Shown piece by piece: positions 1-8,042 of a stretch of 56,104 bases of DNA. Source of the stretch: Enterobacteriaceae bacterium UBA5654 (lineage in GTDB: Bacteria; Pseudomonadota; Gammaproteobacteria; Enterobacterales; Enterobacteriaceae); NCBI GenBank assembly GCA_002421005.1, contig DIJC01000013.1, positions 41,111 to 97,214 of the forward strand, written 5' to 3'. A program made the translations under genes and the position numbers. The notes beneath the pieces were generated by a model. It was not told where the DNA came from, did no database searches, and saw nothing but the letters and a program-made list of their open reading frames with translations. Numbering within the stretch: position 1 is the stretch's first letter; the number at the start of each line of letters is the position of its first letter.

Positions 1-842
1 GCAGGAGCAGGAGCAGGAGCAAGGGGTTCTTTTGGTGGTATGCCGGTTCGCATAGCTTCTAAGTGGTCGGGGTCGTAGTTAAGCCGATTACTGAGATTTG
101 CCCAAGAATAGCTTTTACCCAATTGCGAAGCTTTGAAAGCAATATCGCGGTAAGAAAATGAGAAGCCGTTCATTTTCCCGGTAGAAGCGACATTCGCCGT
201 CCAGCCGACTTCTGCTTCTTCCAGCCTCTTGATAAAAGTTAAAAGATCAGGTGTATCTGCCAAACTTTTATCAAGTATCTGTTGGAGAGCTTCTTTGGGG
301 GAGGGAAGGCCAGTTCGTTCTGATAACATCTGTTCGTTGCGAGAGATTCTCTTCCGCTTTGGTTTTGTATTTGAGAGGGATGATGCTGCCTTGGTCACTG
401 TAAGAGCATGATCGATTTCGAGTTCAGTGATGATCCTAGTACTGATAAGGTTCTCATTCCTGCCAAGGTAAAGCTTACCACCGAGCATGTCGATTCTGCT
501 TGCGATAATGTGGATATGCTGGCCTCCGTCGTCATGAAGCACATAGCAACGAAGATGAGTATCACTGAACCCCATCCTCTTCATATAGTCGTCAGCTATG
601 GTTACCCATTGGTCATTCGATAATGATTCACCATCAGGTAAGCGAAGTGAGTTGTGCCAAACCGGTTTCTGAACATCTGGCCGAAGCTGTTTTGTGTCAT
701 TGAATTCGGAAATCAGTTCAAGAACAGATCCACTTAACATGTTACCGCCAATTACGACTGGATCGCTTTTATGATGTGCTCCCGGTTGCAATACATAACG
801 AACAACACCAGCGAAGCTCTTACCCCTCTTGATCTTCCGCAT
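1..842 (-). CDS. MOBP-type relaxase (mobilization nuclease), C-terminus beyond the window
   Basis: DNA relaxase that would nick the element's oriT and pilot the strand in conjugative mobilization. The reading frame is open from the ATG at 842 to the window edge, so about 280 N-terminal residues are seen. Motifs: the N-terminal stretch MRKIKRGKSFAGVVRYVL, and a histidine motif GGQHIHIIASRID typical of Relaxase-family (PF03432) motif III; the DDGG just before it also fits. The last visible residues form an Ala-Pro repeat linker encoded by a tandem GCAGGA-type repeat at positions 1-20. It overlaps the MobC-like gene by 23 bp, indicating translational coupling. Whether the full protein is intact cannot be seen. 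High confidence in family, none on the transfer host. Confidence 0.85.
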   Translation of the reverse strand, partial: MRKIKRGKSFAGVVRYVLQPGAHHKSDPVVIGGNMLSGSVLELISEFNDTKQLRPDVQKPVWHNSLRLPDGESLSNDQWVTIADDYMKRMGFSDTHLRCYVLHDDGGQHIHIIASRIDMLGGKLYLGRNENLISTRIITELEIDHALTVTKAASSLSNTKPKRKRISRNEQMLSERTGLPSPKEALQQILDKSLADTPDLLTFIKRLEEAEVGWTANVASTGKMNGFSFSYRDIAFKASQLGKSYSWANLSNRLNYDPDHLEAMRTGIPPKEPLAPAPAP

Positions 843-1257
843 ACCCTTCACGATATATACTCCCAAAATCAGTTCTTAGAAGGTTATTGCGAAGCTCTAC
901 GAGTAGTCGCTTCACTGCGAAAAGCTCTGTATGAGTAAGCTGGCTATCTTTGCTCTTACCATCGATATGGATCGCAACTCGATTTAGCTTTTGTGATATG
1001 TCAGTTAAAGCTTTCCAGGCTTCGGTATTGATAGTTGGTATAACAGGAGGTGATTTTTGAAGTAATACCATACGGAGCCATTCACCTTTACTGTATATTT
1101 TACGCTGAGAGTTGAGTATATCTAATTCTTTTTCATTCAACCTTACACTAATACAGTGAGTTCTCAAACTTGTAATGCTTTTAGTCTCAATATCCTTATC
1201 TTTTTTATCAAAGTGAAATTTTCCATTACTGCTTTTATTATTTTTATCTTGTCTCAT
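820..1257 (-). CDS. MobC-like relaxosome accessory protein
   Basis: Small basic protein (145 aa) directly upstream of and overlapping the relaxase. It is likely the ribbon-helix-helix type accessory factor that binds oriT and helps the relaxase open it. The segment ISVRLNEKELDILN followed by a helical region (SKGEWLRMVLL) fits the MobC/RHH pattern of a beta strand followed by helices. The N-terminus is very Lys/Asp/Ser rich and probably disordered. The start is supported by AAGGAG eight bases before the ATG. Position next to the relaxase is the main support; sequence similarity to MobC is moderate. Confidence 0.7.
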   Translation of the reverse strand: MRQDKNNKSSNGKFHFDKKDKDIETKSITSLRTHCISVRLNEKELDILNSQRKIYSKGEWLRMVLLQKSPPVIPTINTEAWKALTDISQKLNRVAIHIDGKSKDSQLTHTELFAVKRLLVELRNNLLRTDFGSIYREGYAEDQEG

Positions 1258-1614
1258 TATATAAACTCCTTTTTATATTTTCAATAATCCTAATTAATTG
1301 TGATGATAATATAAAGTATAGTTTAAATAATAGCTTGTCAATAATGTGTAATTAATTATACTTAGTAATGATTTCGAATTAAGCACATAATTATTTTCAT
1401 AGTATGTTATTCACAATAGAGACATATCACAGCAATCGATAAGGTTAGTACAAGTAAAAATGTTTACCATTGATCTTAATGATGTTATAAATAATCCTCT
1501 GGATGAAAATTGACATACTTTGATCGAAAAAGACTACGCAATATTTCTCGTTGGTAATTATTAGCTTGCTTATTGTTGTGCTTATCAAGCTATGACCTTC
1601 TACAAGGATATATA
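1258..1614. other. AT-rich divergent intergenic region, candidate oriT/promoters
   Basis: About 357 bases with no convincing gene, strongly AT-rich. It separates the mobC-relaxase unit (leftward) from the unknown two-gene module (rightward), so it must hold both promoters. In MobC-relaxase elements the origin of transfer usually lies just upstream of mobC, so oriT is expected here. A near-palindrome GTGTAATTAATTATAC lies near 1348-1363, but no nick-site consensus could be recognised. Confidence 0.35.
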
Positions 1615-2523
1615 ATGTACTCATTAGCCCCTTACTTTATCCGTTGCTACAACAAGAATAATGAATCGAAAAATGTTGAAGAACGTTACGATTTTTTGAA
1701 CAGAATAGGCCAGTATGATTTATTCTCTTTACTCGAACAATTTATGTTGTTGCATAAAGATTTTGAAAAAATTGACGATAGCAAAGAAACATATAAGTTT
1801 CATCATGTCACTTCGAAACCTAAAGAAAGATTCATTTCGGGCTGGATGAGTTTAGGCCATTATGGTATTAAAAATGATATTATTAATACTGATGATAATC
1901 AATTAGCTTTCTCTAAGGAAGAAAATCATGCTGATGTCAAAAACTATTATTTCCGGTTTTATATTCCTTTAGAGTCAAGAAAGGGTATCTGTCTATTATA
2001 TGCTTATAAGAAGGATGGTATAAAATCGATTTTCCAGACAGAGTTCTCTAAGTTTTTCAATGCCATGACAAATAAAAACATTCAAATAAATCCACTTACA
2101 TATGATAAAGCCGTGCTTCCCTGGCTGGAAGCCGAAACAAAAGAAATAAGAGTTATTGGATTTACTGCCCCCAGGTCTATTGAAGATAGTATTTCATCGC
2201 TTGGTGACATTGATAGAGAATATGTTTTAAAACCGAAAAAGAATGGTACCTTTGGTAAATTTAAAAAGTTCAAAAATAAAGGGAGTGAGCAAGGCAAACT
2301 GATCGAGATGTTGAGTGAAGAATCAACTCAAATTAAAGTTAAAGTTGTTATGGAAGGGGGAACTAAAACTTTCAATGTTGGGAAATCAGAAAGAAGCACT
2401 ATGTGCCAAATTGAGATTGATTTAGAAAAGGTTAAAGTAATTGCGGGTAATCCTGAGTTTGACTCATTGGATTCCTGGGCATCTGATTTAATAAAAGACT
2501 TACGTAAACAAATTGGTCTATAA
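1615..2523 (+). CDS. Unrecognised 302-aa soluble protein of a two-gene island module
   Basis: I do not recognise the family. The ATG at 1615 is chosen over an in-frame upstream ATG (1573) because AAGG precedes it by seven bases. The protein has no signal peptide or membrane segment. It has an aromatic/charged N-terminal half and a centre with alternating hydrophobic strands around GICLLYAYKKDGIKS. A Lys/Gly-rich patch (KPKKNGTFGKFKKFKNKG, about residues 208-225) looks nucleic-acid binding or flexible. The C-terminal third resembles an alpha/beta domain. The next gene starts 12 bp later on the same strand and encodes a 4-TM protein, so the two probably work together. Position beside a restriction system in a mobile island suggests phage defence or toxin function; that is inference only. 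Confidence 0.6.
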   Translation: MYSLAPYFIRCYNKNNESKNVEERYDFLNRIGQYDLFSLLEQFMLLHKDFEKIDDSKETYKFHHVTSKPKERFISGWMSLGHYGIKNDIINTDDNQLAFSKEENHADVKNYYFRFYIPLESRKGICLLYAYKKDGIKSIFQTEFSKFFNAMTNKNIQINPLTYDKAVLPWLEAETKEIRVIGFTAPRSIEDSISSLGDIDREYVLKPKKNGTFGKFKKFKNKGSEQGKLIEMLSEESTQIKVKVVMEGGTKTFNVGKSERSTMCQIEIDLEKVKVIAGNPEFDSLDSWASDLIKDLRKQIGL

Positions 2524-2535
2524 AGGGCTTCTATA

Positions 2536-3144
2536 ATGAGTAATAAAATTAACATATTATGTATTGTGAAAGCACACTTCAATACATTGAAAGATATTTC
2601 AAAGAAAGGAATATCAAAGTTAGATATTACTACGTTTATTATTATGCCAATATCACTGTCTCTCTTTTCGGCTTATAAAAACTTCAATCTTAATAAAGAC
2701 CTTGATTCCCTTTTAGTGAATTTTGGAGCTATTTTTACGGCTTTATTGCTTTCTGTTATTGTATTGATTTATGATCAAGAGAATAGAACTATAGAAAAGG
2801 TTAGAAATAATGCCGATAGTGTTGGTGAGGTTTCTCAAAATAAATTACTTTTATTGAAGGAACTATATCATAATATTTCTTATGCGATTCTATGCTCACT
2901 CGCCTTGGTAGTTTTAACTTTTATACATTCAACTCTTCCTCCAGTGACTCCAGAAATAATAGATAACAGCCGGGTTTTTATAGATTACAAAATTAGAGGT
3001 TTTAGTATAAACTTTAGTTTTACATTTACATGGGCAACAACAATAATATCTCCATTGATAATATTTGTAACTGCAAATATCGTCCTTACAATAGTAATGA
3101 TAGTAAAACGGCTTTATCTCATTTTGATAAATAATACAAACTGA
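2536..3144 (+). CDS. Unrecognised 4-TM membrane protein, partner of the upstream gene
   Basis: A 202-aa protein with four predicted membrane helices, near residues 31-50, 56-78, 111-135 and 155-195. A hydrophilic loop rich in Asp/Glu/Asn (about 80-110) lies between TM2 and TM3, and a short cationic tail follows TM4. There is no signal peptide. It begins 12 bp after the previous stop, with AAAGGG upstream, so it is very likely co-transcribed. A soluble protein plus a small 4-TM protein is the layout of several membrane-acting defence systems (Kiwa has a 4-TM KwaA and a ~315-aa KwaB), but here the gene order is reversed and no sequence similarity is recognised. Function unknown. Confidence 0.6.
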   Translation: MSNKINILCIVKAHFNTLKDISKKGISKLDITTFIIMPISLSLFSAYKNFNLNKDLDSLLVNFGAIFTALLLSVIVLIYDQENRTIEKVRNNADSVGEVSQNKLLLLKELYHNISYAILCSLALVVLTFIHSTLPPVTPEIIDNSRVFIDYKIRGFSINFSFTFTWATTIISPLIIFVTANIVLTIVMIVKRLYLILINNTN

Positions 3145-3244
3145 ATTGATCCGTTTTCGATGAAAATTAGAACCAAATATTGAATGGTTAAGAGGTCAAG
3201 TCATATTAATTCTACTTATTTCTTTTTCAATCGAAGAGCAGAAA

Positions 3245-3293
3245 AAGCAAGGCGACCAAAAGAAGCTCCGCTTCTTTTGGTTAGCTCTTGCTT
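3245..3293. terminator. Long stem-loop between convergent genes
   Basis: Perfect 10-bp arms CCAAAAGAAG (3256-3265) and CTTCTTTTGG (3271-3280) are flanked by a second matching pair AAGCAAG (3245-3251) and CTTGCTT (3287-3293). It lies between the 4-TM gene (+) and the methyltransferase (-), and is a likely bidirectional terminator. Confidence 0.6.
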
Positions 3294-3368
3294 ATTTTAG
3301 GTGGCTTGACAATTAATCCTTTCATGATAATAACGCTTATGGCCTTATATTAAATTTTATATTCTGCA

Positions 3369-4643
3369 TTATTTTTCATCGGATGAAAAAGTAATGTCTA
3401 TATAGCTAAACTCACTATATAAAGACTTTATTTTCTCTAATCTAAAAAGAGATATATCAGCAATGGTTTTGAATCCCAATTTATAAGCAAGGTGTTTTTC
3501 AGGAATAAGGGTGTTATTTTCCATTAAAATTGTTTTTCTTTTACCACCGTCACTTTTATTTAACAATGCTGCTGCATGAGCAGTTGTAGCTGACCCTGCG
3601 AAGAAATCAAGTATAAGGGCATCTGAATCGGCCAGTGAATCTAAAATTGCTGAAATATAAGATAGTGGTTTTGGAGTATCGAAAACTTTATCTCCAAATA
3701 TCTCTTTTATCTCATTTGTAGCTCTTTCCGTATAAAAAGATGTTTCATTCCACAATGTTCTTACTTTCTTTCTTTTTTTAACATTTGAGTAATTTTTTAC
3801 ATATATAACACCTTTGTTGCTTGCATAAAGTTGCCAAGAACGTTCTTTTGCGGTGTCTCTTCCCCATAACCAACGTCTTTCAATTCCCTTAGAATCAATG
3901 GGATAAATTTCAACTAACTCTGATTTCGCCTCAGTTGATACATGTCCCGTTTTAGGATTGACATAAAGGGGATAGAACATATTTGGGCGATCTGATCGTA
4001 GGCTGGCTTCCCCCTTTTTTCTGAACAGTCCATCAATTTTATAATGTCCATATTCATCAGTTTTATTGTAAAGGGTGTCATCATCTGGAAGACCGACAAG
4101 ACATGCTTTGGATGATTTTCCATAAATTAATAAATATTCATGGCTCGTAGCAATGTTTCGGTTGCTACCCTTACCATTTTTAGAGCGACAAACTACAATA
4201 CACCCTATAAAATTATCTTCTCCAAATATTTGATCCATTAATATTTTTAAATAAGCATATTCATAGTCATCAATGCTAATAGCAATAATACCAGTTTTTT
4301 TTAAAAGTTTATGCGCACAAGCCAGGCGTGGAAGCATAAATGACATCCACTCACCATGCTTTCCAAAAATAGATGATGTTATTGCCTTTCTGTTGTCGTG
4401 ATAAATAAATTTGTTGCCAGTATTATAAGGAGGGTCGATATAGCAAAGGTCGATTATATTTGGAGTGGTTTCGGCAAATGATCTAAGATATGCTAAATTA
4501 TCACCTATATATAAAGATGAGTCGAATGAAGAGTTCAGTTCCAGTGGATGAGATAAAATTTCATCAATGTGAATATTTAATGTTGGGGTTAACCCAAGGG
4601 CCATCTCTAACTCATTGATCTTCAATTGCATTTTCGACTTCAT
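3369..4643 (-). CDS. Site-specific DNA (adenine-N6) methyltransferase, beta-class
   Basis: The modification subunit of a restriction-modification system. Catalytic motif IV DPPYNTG is near residue 70, preceded by YIGDNLAYL (motif X/target region). Motif I, the AdoMet-binding DFFAGSATTAHA, lies near residue 345, so the order IV before I makes it beta-class. At 424 aa it is much shorter than type III Mod subunits (~600 aa), which it otherwise resembles. The ATG at 4643 is preferred because AGGAG lies five bases upstream; an in-frame GTG at 4649 is the alternative. It is transcribed divergently from the probable endonuclease gene with about 64 bp between starts. AT-rich and foreign relative to the chromosome to the right. 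Confidence 0.85.
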   Translation of the reverse strand: MKSKMQLKINELEMALGLTPTLNIHIDEILSHPLELNSSFDSSLYIGDNLAYLRSFAETTPNIIDLCYIDPPYNTGNKFIYHDNRKAITSSIFGKHGEWMSFMLPRLACAHKLLKKTGIIAISIDDYEYAYLKILMDQIFGEDNFIGCIVVCRSKNGKGSNRNIATSHEYLLIYGKSSKACLVGLPDDDTLYNKTDEYGHYKIDGLFRKKGEASLRSDRPNMFYPLYVNPKTGHVSTEAKSELVEIYPIDSKGIERRWLWGRDTAKERSWQLYASNKGVIYVKNYSNVKKRKKVRTLWNETSFYTERATNEIKEIFGDKVFDTPKPLSYISAILDSLADSDALILDFFAGSATTAHAAALLNKSDGGKRKTILMENNTLIPEKHLAYKLGFKTIADISLFRLEKIKSLYSEFSYIDITFSSDEK

Positions 4644-4707
4644 GTTCACTCCTGTAAGTGAAGTGTATTATAGTATTTTGAACCCTAGATTGAAAGAAGG
4701 ATCTATT
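4644..4707. promoter_or_regulatory. Divergent promoter region of the restriction-modification pair
   Basis: A 64-bp gap between the two divergent start codons contains both ribosome binding sites (AGGAG for the methyltransferase, GAAGGA for the partner). No controller (C) gene is nearby, so expression timing would rest on this short region or on methylation of it. Confidence 0.45.
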
Positions 4708-6330
4708 GTGAAACTCCCTGAGGAATCAATCAGTACACAAGAGAAATTACTTGAGTTTGATCAATGGCTTACGGCAAAGTTGGATCGAATCAAGGATAGT
4801 GAAAAATTTACCTCAGAAATTGAGGCTCTCTGCCAATGCATTAGACATATAGCTCCGTTTCTGAATGATTTTGATACATATGAAGATGCTAATATTGAAA
4901 ATCTATGTGTAGCAGTTATGAGATCAGCAGAATCCTTCTTGAGTGGGGATTCATTTTTAGATGACGAAGATTATATATGCAAGTTTTTCGATGCTTTTTT
5001 TAATTTATTGTTCCTTTCTACTGGTGCTACAGATAATAACCTTAAAAATCATTTTCTCATTAAATTAAAAATTGACGGAATAACCCCTTTGTTTCCTAAG
5101 CGAGCAGCAGGGAAAAGAAATGTTAAATTTAAATTATCAACTATTCCAACAACAACGAAATCTGATTTTATAGCCCGCTTATTAGCATCATGTTATGTAG
5201 CTTGTTCAAAACCATACTTTGATACGGTAAAGACCGAACCGGTCTTTGATATTGAAATTTATTTAAGGGTCTTTCTGAAGGCTTATATCGAGTTAATTCT
5301 TGAGGATAAAGAGGATCTATATCAACTTTGGTCTGTGTGTCGTTCCTACTTGGAGTTAAACAAAATCTCTAAAGATGCTGATTTTGGACGATACCTTTTA
5401 AATTCATGTACGATCTTTAAAGTAAGAGGCAGTGTATCAGCTTCTGGTGGACATGCCCCAGAAAAGATTTTGAGAAATAAGCTCTATGATATTGGTTTAA
5501 GGCCTGATATTGATTTCAATATTGCTGATGTTAACATTGGCGAACAAGAAGTAGTAGAAGAAGGAAAAAGAAGAAAGAAAACTCGCGCATATGATTTTAT
5601 CATACCATTTAGAATACCTTCTTGGGAACCAAAAGCGAAGCTATTTATACAATCTCAATTTTATGCTGGGGATTCTGGTAGTGTATCGCATAAAGTCGTA
5701 GATCAGACTCAAAGTTCGCGAGTATTTACACTATCTAAATATCCTAATGCTCGTTTTGTTGAATACTTAGATGGTGCCGGATACTATGCTTCATTGAGAG
5801 GTGACCTGGAACATATGTTATCTTTCAATGATACGGCATCTTTTTTTCAAGTTAAAAGCATTCTTTTGCGTTTACGACGTGAATTTCAAGTTATTAAATA
5901 CCTGACCCCTATCGAGATTGAACATAGTATTCTAACTTGTACGGACAGAAAAATTGATACTTTCAAAGCTAATTTAATCTCTGATGGGTATCCTGATGAT
6001 GAGGTGAATAGAGCAGTTAGTGTCTCATTAGATTTGGGGTTTATTGAAATCAATGAAGGTGTTGTAAGCATTTCAAGTAAAAGATTAGATATTTCTCGTA
6101 GGTTATTATTGCTTGATATTATAGCTATAAATTCTAGAAAAATAACTGATGACGAAAGAAGAAGCTTGAAATATCTGCTTGTGCCCGGATATGGAGAAAA
6201 TATGGGGATGTTGGAATCGGACTTATCTAAAACTGTATCTGATATAATGACATATCAGCAGATTACACTTACACAGTTTACAACAGACCTAGAATGGCTC
6301 TTGGACGAAAAAGTGGTTAAAAGAAACTAA
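4708..6330 (+). CDS. Probable restriction endonuclease paired with the methyltransferase
   Basis: 540 aa from a GTG at 4708 preceded by GAAGGA; an upstream in-frame ATG (4615) would run through the methyltransferase start and lacks a Shine-Dalgarno. I do not recognise a named family. The middle (roughly residues 245-330) has the layout of a PD-(D/E)XK nuclease core: HAPEKILRNKLYDIGL helix, then YDFIIPF, then KLFIQSQFYAGDSGSVSHK, where YD...QSQ could be the D...(E/Q)xQ metal site of BglII/BstYI-like enzymes. The C-terminal ~200 aa look like one or two winged-helix units (TPIEIEHSILTCTDRKIDTFKANLISDGY). Divergence from a DNA methyltransferase is the main reason for the call. The recognition site is unknown. 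Confidence 0.6.
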   Translation: MKLPEESISTQEKLLEFDQWLTAKLDRIKDSEKFTSEIEALCQCIRHIAPFLNDFDTYEDANIENLCVAVMRSAESFLSGDSFLDDEDYICKFFDAFFNLLFLSTGATDNNLKNHFLIKLKIDGITPLFPKRAAGKRNVKFKLSTIPTTTKSDFIARLLASCYVACSKPYFDTVKTEPVFDIEIYLRVFLKAYIELILEDKEDLYQLWSVCRSYLELNKISKDADFGRYLLNSCTIFKVRGSVSASGGHAPEKILRNKLYDIGLRPDIDFNIADVNIGEQEVVEEGKRRKKTRAYDFIIPFRIPSWEPKAKLFIQSQFYAGDSGSVSHKVVDQTQSSRVFTLSKYPNARFVEYLDGAGYYASLRGDLEHMLSFNDTASFFQVKSILLRLRREFQVIKYLTPIEIEHSILTCTDRKIDTFKANLISDGYPDDEVNRAVSVSLDLGFIEINEGVVSISSKRLDISRRLLLLDIIAINSRKITDDERRSLKYLLVPGYGENMGMLESDLSKTVSDIMTYQQITLTQFTTDLEWLLDEKVVKRN

Positions 6331-6365
6331 TCTCTGTTATTTTAATAAAAGACTAAATTAGTGAA

Positions 6366-6404
6366 CAAGCTATTTTAAAGTAATCCTTATCTTAAAATAG
6401 CTTG
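6366..6404. terminator. Perfect 13-bp stem-loop after the endonuclease gene
   Basis: CAAGCTATTTTAA (6366-6378) pairs perfectly with TTAAAATAGCTTG (6392-6404), loop 13 bases, 35 bases after the stop at 6330. AT-rich but long; a likely terminator. Confidence 0.55.
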
Positions 6405-6466
6405 ATTTAAGATATAATTAATTTTTTCTTAAATGAGGTGTTTAAAATGTTCCAGACAAAATTAAT

Positions 6467-6522
6467 ATTCCTTGATTCCTTGATTCCTTGATTCCTTGAT
6501 TCCTTGATTCCTTGATTCCTTA
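6467..6522. repeat. Octanucleotide tandem repeat (ATTCCTTG)x6 plus a partial copy
   Basis: Six exact head-to-tail copies of ATTCCTTG (6467-6514) are followed by the partial copy ATTCCTTA, which supplies the stop codon of the leftward membrane-protein gene (6520-6522). Copy number of such an array should vary by slippage. The array sits just outside the coding frame, so variation would alter the 3' region rather than the protein. Confidence 0.95.
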
Positions 6523-7239
6523 GTTTTTATCACCGCTCTGTTGTTTTATTTTTATTGTTAACTCAAGAACCTCTTTAAGATATTGAAAATGATTTGCTAC
6601 ATTTTTAAGTGCTAATGCTCCAAGTGATAGCCCTAAAAGAAAAGCCAGTCCAAATACGATTAATGTATTTGCTGTGCCTGAATTGAAGAGCCCTTTTGAT
6701 ATGGTATCGCCCAATTTGTCTAACCCACCAAAACCTTGAACTGCAGAATATGCTAATCCAATTATTGATAAGACAGCAGTTTTTTCTCCAAAGAAATCAT
6801 TTATCCTTGATTTTACTCTTTGTATCTTTATATTTAACCAATCTATTGAGTAGTTTAATTCAGCCAACGAATAAGGCATCAGTTTTTCTATGTTTTGTTC
6901 ATCATTGTCAATTTCACAAATTAGGTCATTGAAAATTTCCTTTTTGAAGTTGAGCATGAACTTCACGCCAGGTATTATAGGGGTAAATAAGTATATTATA
7001 CCGGCAATTGAATTGAGGGAATACAGAACGAATGCAGGTAAAATAAATGGTTGTTTGGGAAGGTTAAAGACCTTGTAGATAACGGCCATTATGACCATTA
7101 AAATAAGAGAAAAGAGAGATGTAAGAAATGAATATACTTGAACCTTTCTAAGTAAGTTACTTTTTCTATTTATCTGATTATAGGGAGCATAAGAGTTCAT
7201 GTTGCTTATAGTTTTGATGATTTGATTTACTCTATACAT
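6520..7239 (-). CDS. Hypothetical membrane protein (4 TM) at the island edge
   Basis: A 239-aa protein of unrecognised family. Two hydrophobic segments occur near residues 36-60 and 66-90, a central hydrophilic part of about 60 residues (DNDEQNIEKLMPYSLAE) is helical and charged, then come two more hydrophobic segments near 150-170 and 192-215. It ends in a short Lys/Gln-rich tail (KIKQQSGDKN). No signal peptide or known catalytic motif. It is transcribed leftward from the region beside the attachment site and is the last gene of the island. AT-rich like the restriction genes. It may be a defence effector or an orphan cargo gene; no evidence for either. Confidence 0.55.
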   Translation of the reverse strand: MYRVNQIIKTISNMNSYAPYNQINRKSNLLRKVQVYSFLTSLFSLILMVIMAVIYKVFNLPKQPFILPAFVLYSLNSIAGIIYLFTPIIPGVKFMLNFKKEIFNDLICEIDNDEQNIEKLMPYSLAELNYSIDWLNIKIQRVKSRINDFFGEKTAVLSIIGLAYSAVQGFGGLDKLGDTISKGLFNSGTANTLIVFGLAFLLGLSLGALALKNVANHFQYLKEVLELTIKIKQQSGDKN

Positions 7240-7356
7240 TGTTTATAATTCCATTAATAAACTATTGCTTAGGACAGTTGATTACAGTATGTATAGATTT
7301 TACACTATCAAGTCGGAATAACTAATACAGTTTGTTCGATTATCACCAATCGGGTC

Positions 7357-7379
7357 TGATGGTATCAATGATGGTATCA
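7357..7379. repeat. Tandem direct repeats, candidate integrase arm-type sites
   Basis: TGATGGTATCA occurs twice (7357-7367 and 7369-7379) with a one-base spacer, about 50 bp inside the leuX-like attachment core. Short direct repeats at this distance from a core are typical arm-type binding sites of P4-family integrases. Confidence 0.55.
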
Positions 7380-7430
7380 TGTCAAGCGTGGTAAATTTTT
7401 ATCTCTTAAGATCAAAAGGATAGTTGCGAT

Positions 7431-7448
7431 GTTCGAGTCCGGCCTTCG
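7431..7448 (+). other. Attachment-site core matching the 3' end of tRNA-Leu gene leuX
   Basis: GTTCGAGTCCGGCCTTCG equals the T-arm/acceptor part of the enterobacterial leuX 3' end as I remember it; the following bases (CAACGGACG) diverge from the tRNA GCACCA end. No tRNA body lies upstream, so this is a duplicated attachment core (attR of the island on the left), not a tRNA gene. Confidence 0.75.
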
Positions 7449-7615
7449 CAACGGACGTTTTTTTGTGCCTGAAATCCGCGCCACACAAGCATTTTCCTTT
7501 TAACATACGTCACCCCGAATCAACCCATATCAAGTCACTTGTAAGTACAGAACCGAGTTATACACTAATTCGATAACGGTTGTATTTCACAGCGGCACAT
7601 GGAAGAAGAACTTTT

Positions 7616-7905
7616 ATGGCTCTGACAGATATCAAAGTGCGTTCTGCAAATTCACAGGAAAGGGAGAACACCCTTTCGATGGGAATGGCATATTTTTGCT
7701 CATTCACCCTAACGGCTCAAAATACTGGCGGTTCCGTTCTCGCTTTGGCGGTAAGCAGCACCTGATGGTGTTTGGTATTTACCCTGACACATCCTTAGCT
7801 GATGCTCGTCAAAAGAGGGAAGAGGGCAGAAAGCTGGTAGCTGCTGGAATCGATCCCCGCGAACACAAACGTGCTGTGAAAGTGGATCTGGTGAAAGTGG
7901 AATGA
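7616..7905 (+). pseudogene. Decayed P4-family site-specific integrase, N-terminal fragment
   Basis: Starts MALTDIKVRSANSQEREN, the usual N-terminus of P4-type tyrosine integrases, then loses the frame by one base near 7679. The +1-shifted frame continues with DGNGIFLLIHPNGSKYWRFR and GGKQHLMVFGIYPDTSLADA up to DPREHKRAVK, after which similarity stops and a TGA follows at 7903. Only the arm-binding/SAM-like N-terminal ~95 of the usual ~400 residues remain, and the catalytic domain (R...HxxR...Y) is gone. The gene begins 168 bp after the leuX-like core, exactly where an active integrase gene would start after its tRNA. This marks a second element, mostly deleted. Confidence 0.85.
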
Positions 7906-8042
7906 CCCCGTTCCAACAGGGCAGGATCGTCTACCGGGGTGGAAGCCACTCATGTTTTGTATAAGGATCTAACCCCCATATCAAAACCGGTAACTCTCAA
8001 CCTTTCAACGTCCTGTGTCAGATCGCGTCGTGACTAATACAA
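7906..8042. other. Junction between integrase remnant and chromosome backbone
   Basis: No gene, repeat or IS end is recognisable. It probably contains the deletion scar of the older element. Confidence 0.4.

Noticed and set aside
1..20. GCAGGA microsatellite as an independent repeat element
   Set aside because: It is the coding sequence of an Ala-Pro linker in the relaxase.
1615..3144. Kiwa (KwaA/KwaB) system
   Set aside because: Only sizes and the 4-TM count agree; gene order is reversed and no shared motif could be recognised.
6467..6522. CRISPR array
   Set aside because: Repeats are 8 bp with no spacers; a simple tandem repeat.
7431..7448. A tRNA gene
   Set aside because: Only the 3' T-arm/acceptor half is present, without anticodon or D arm upstream, so it is an attachment copy.
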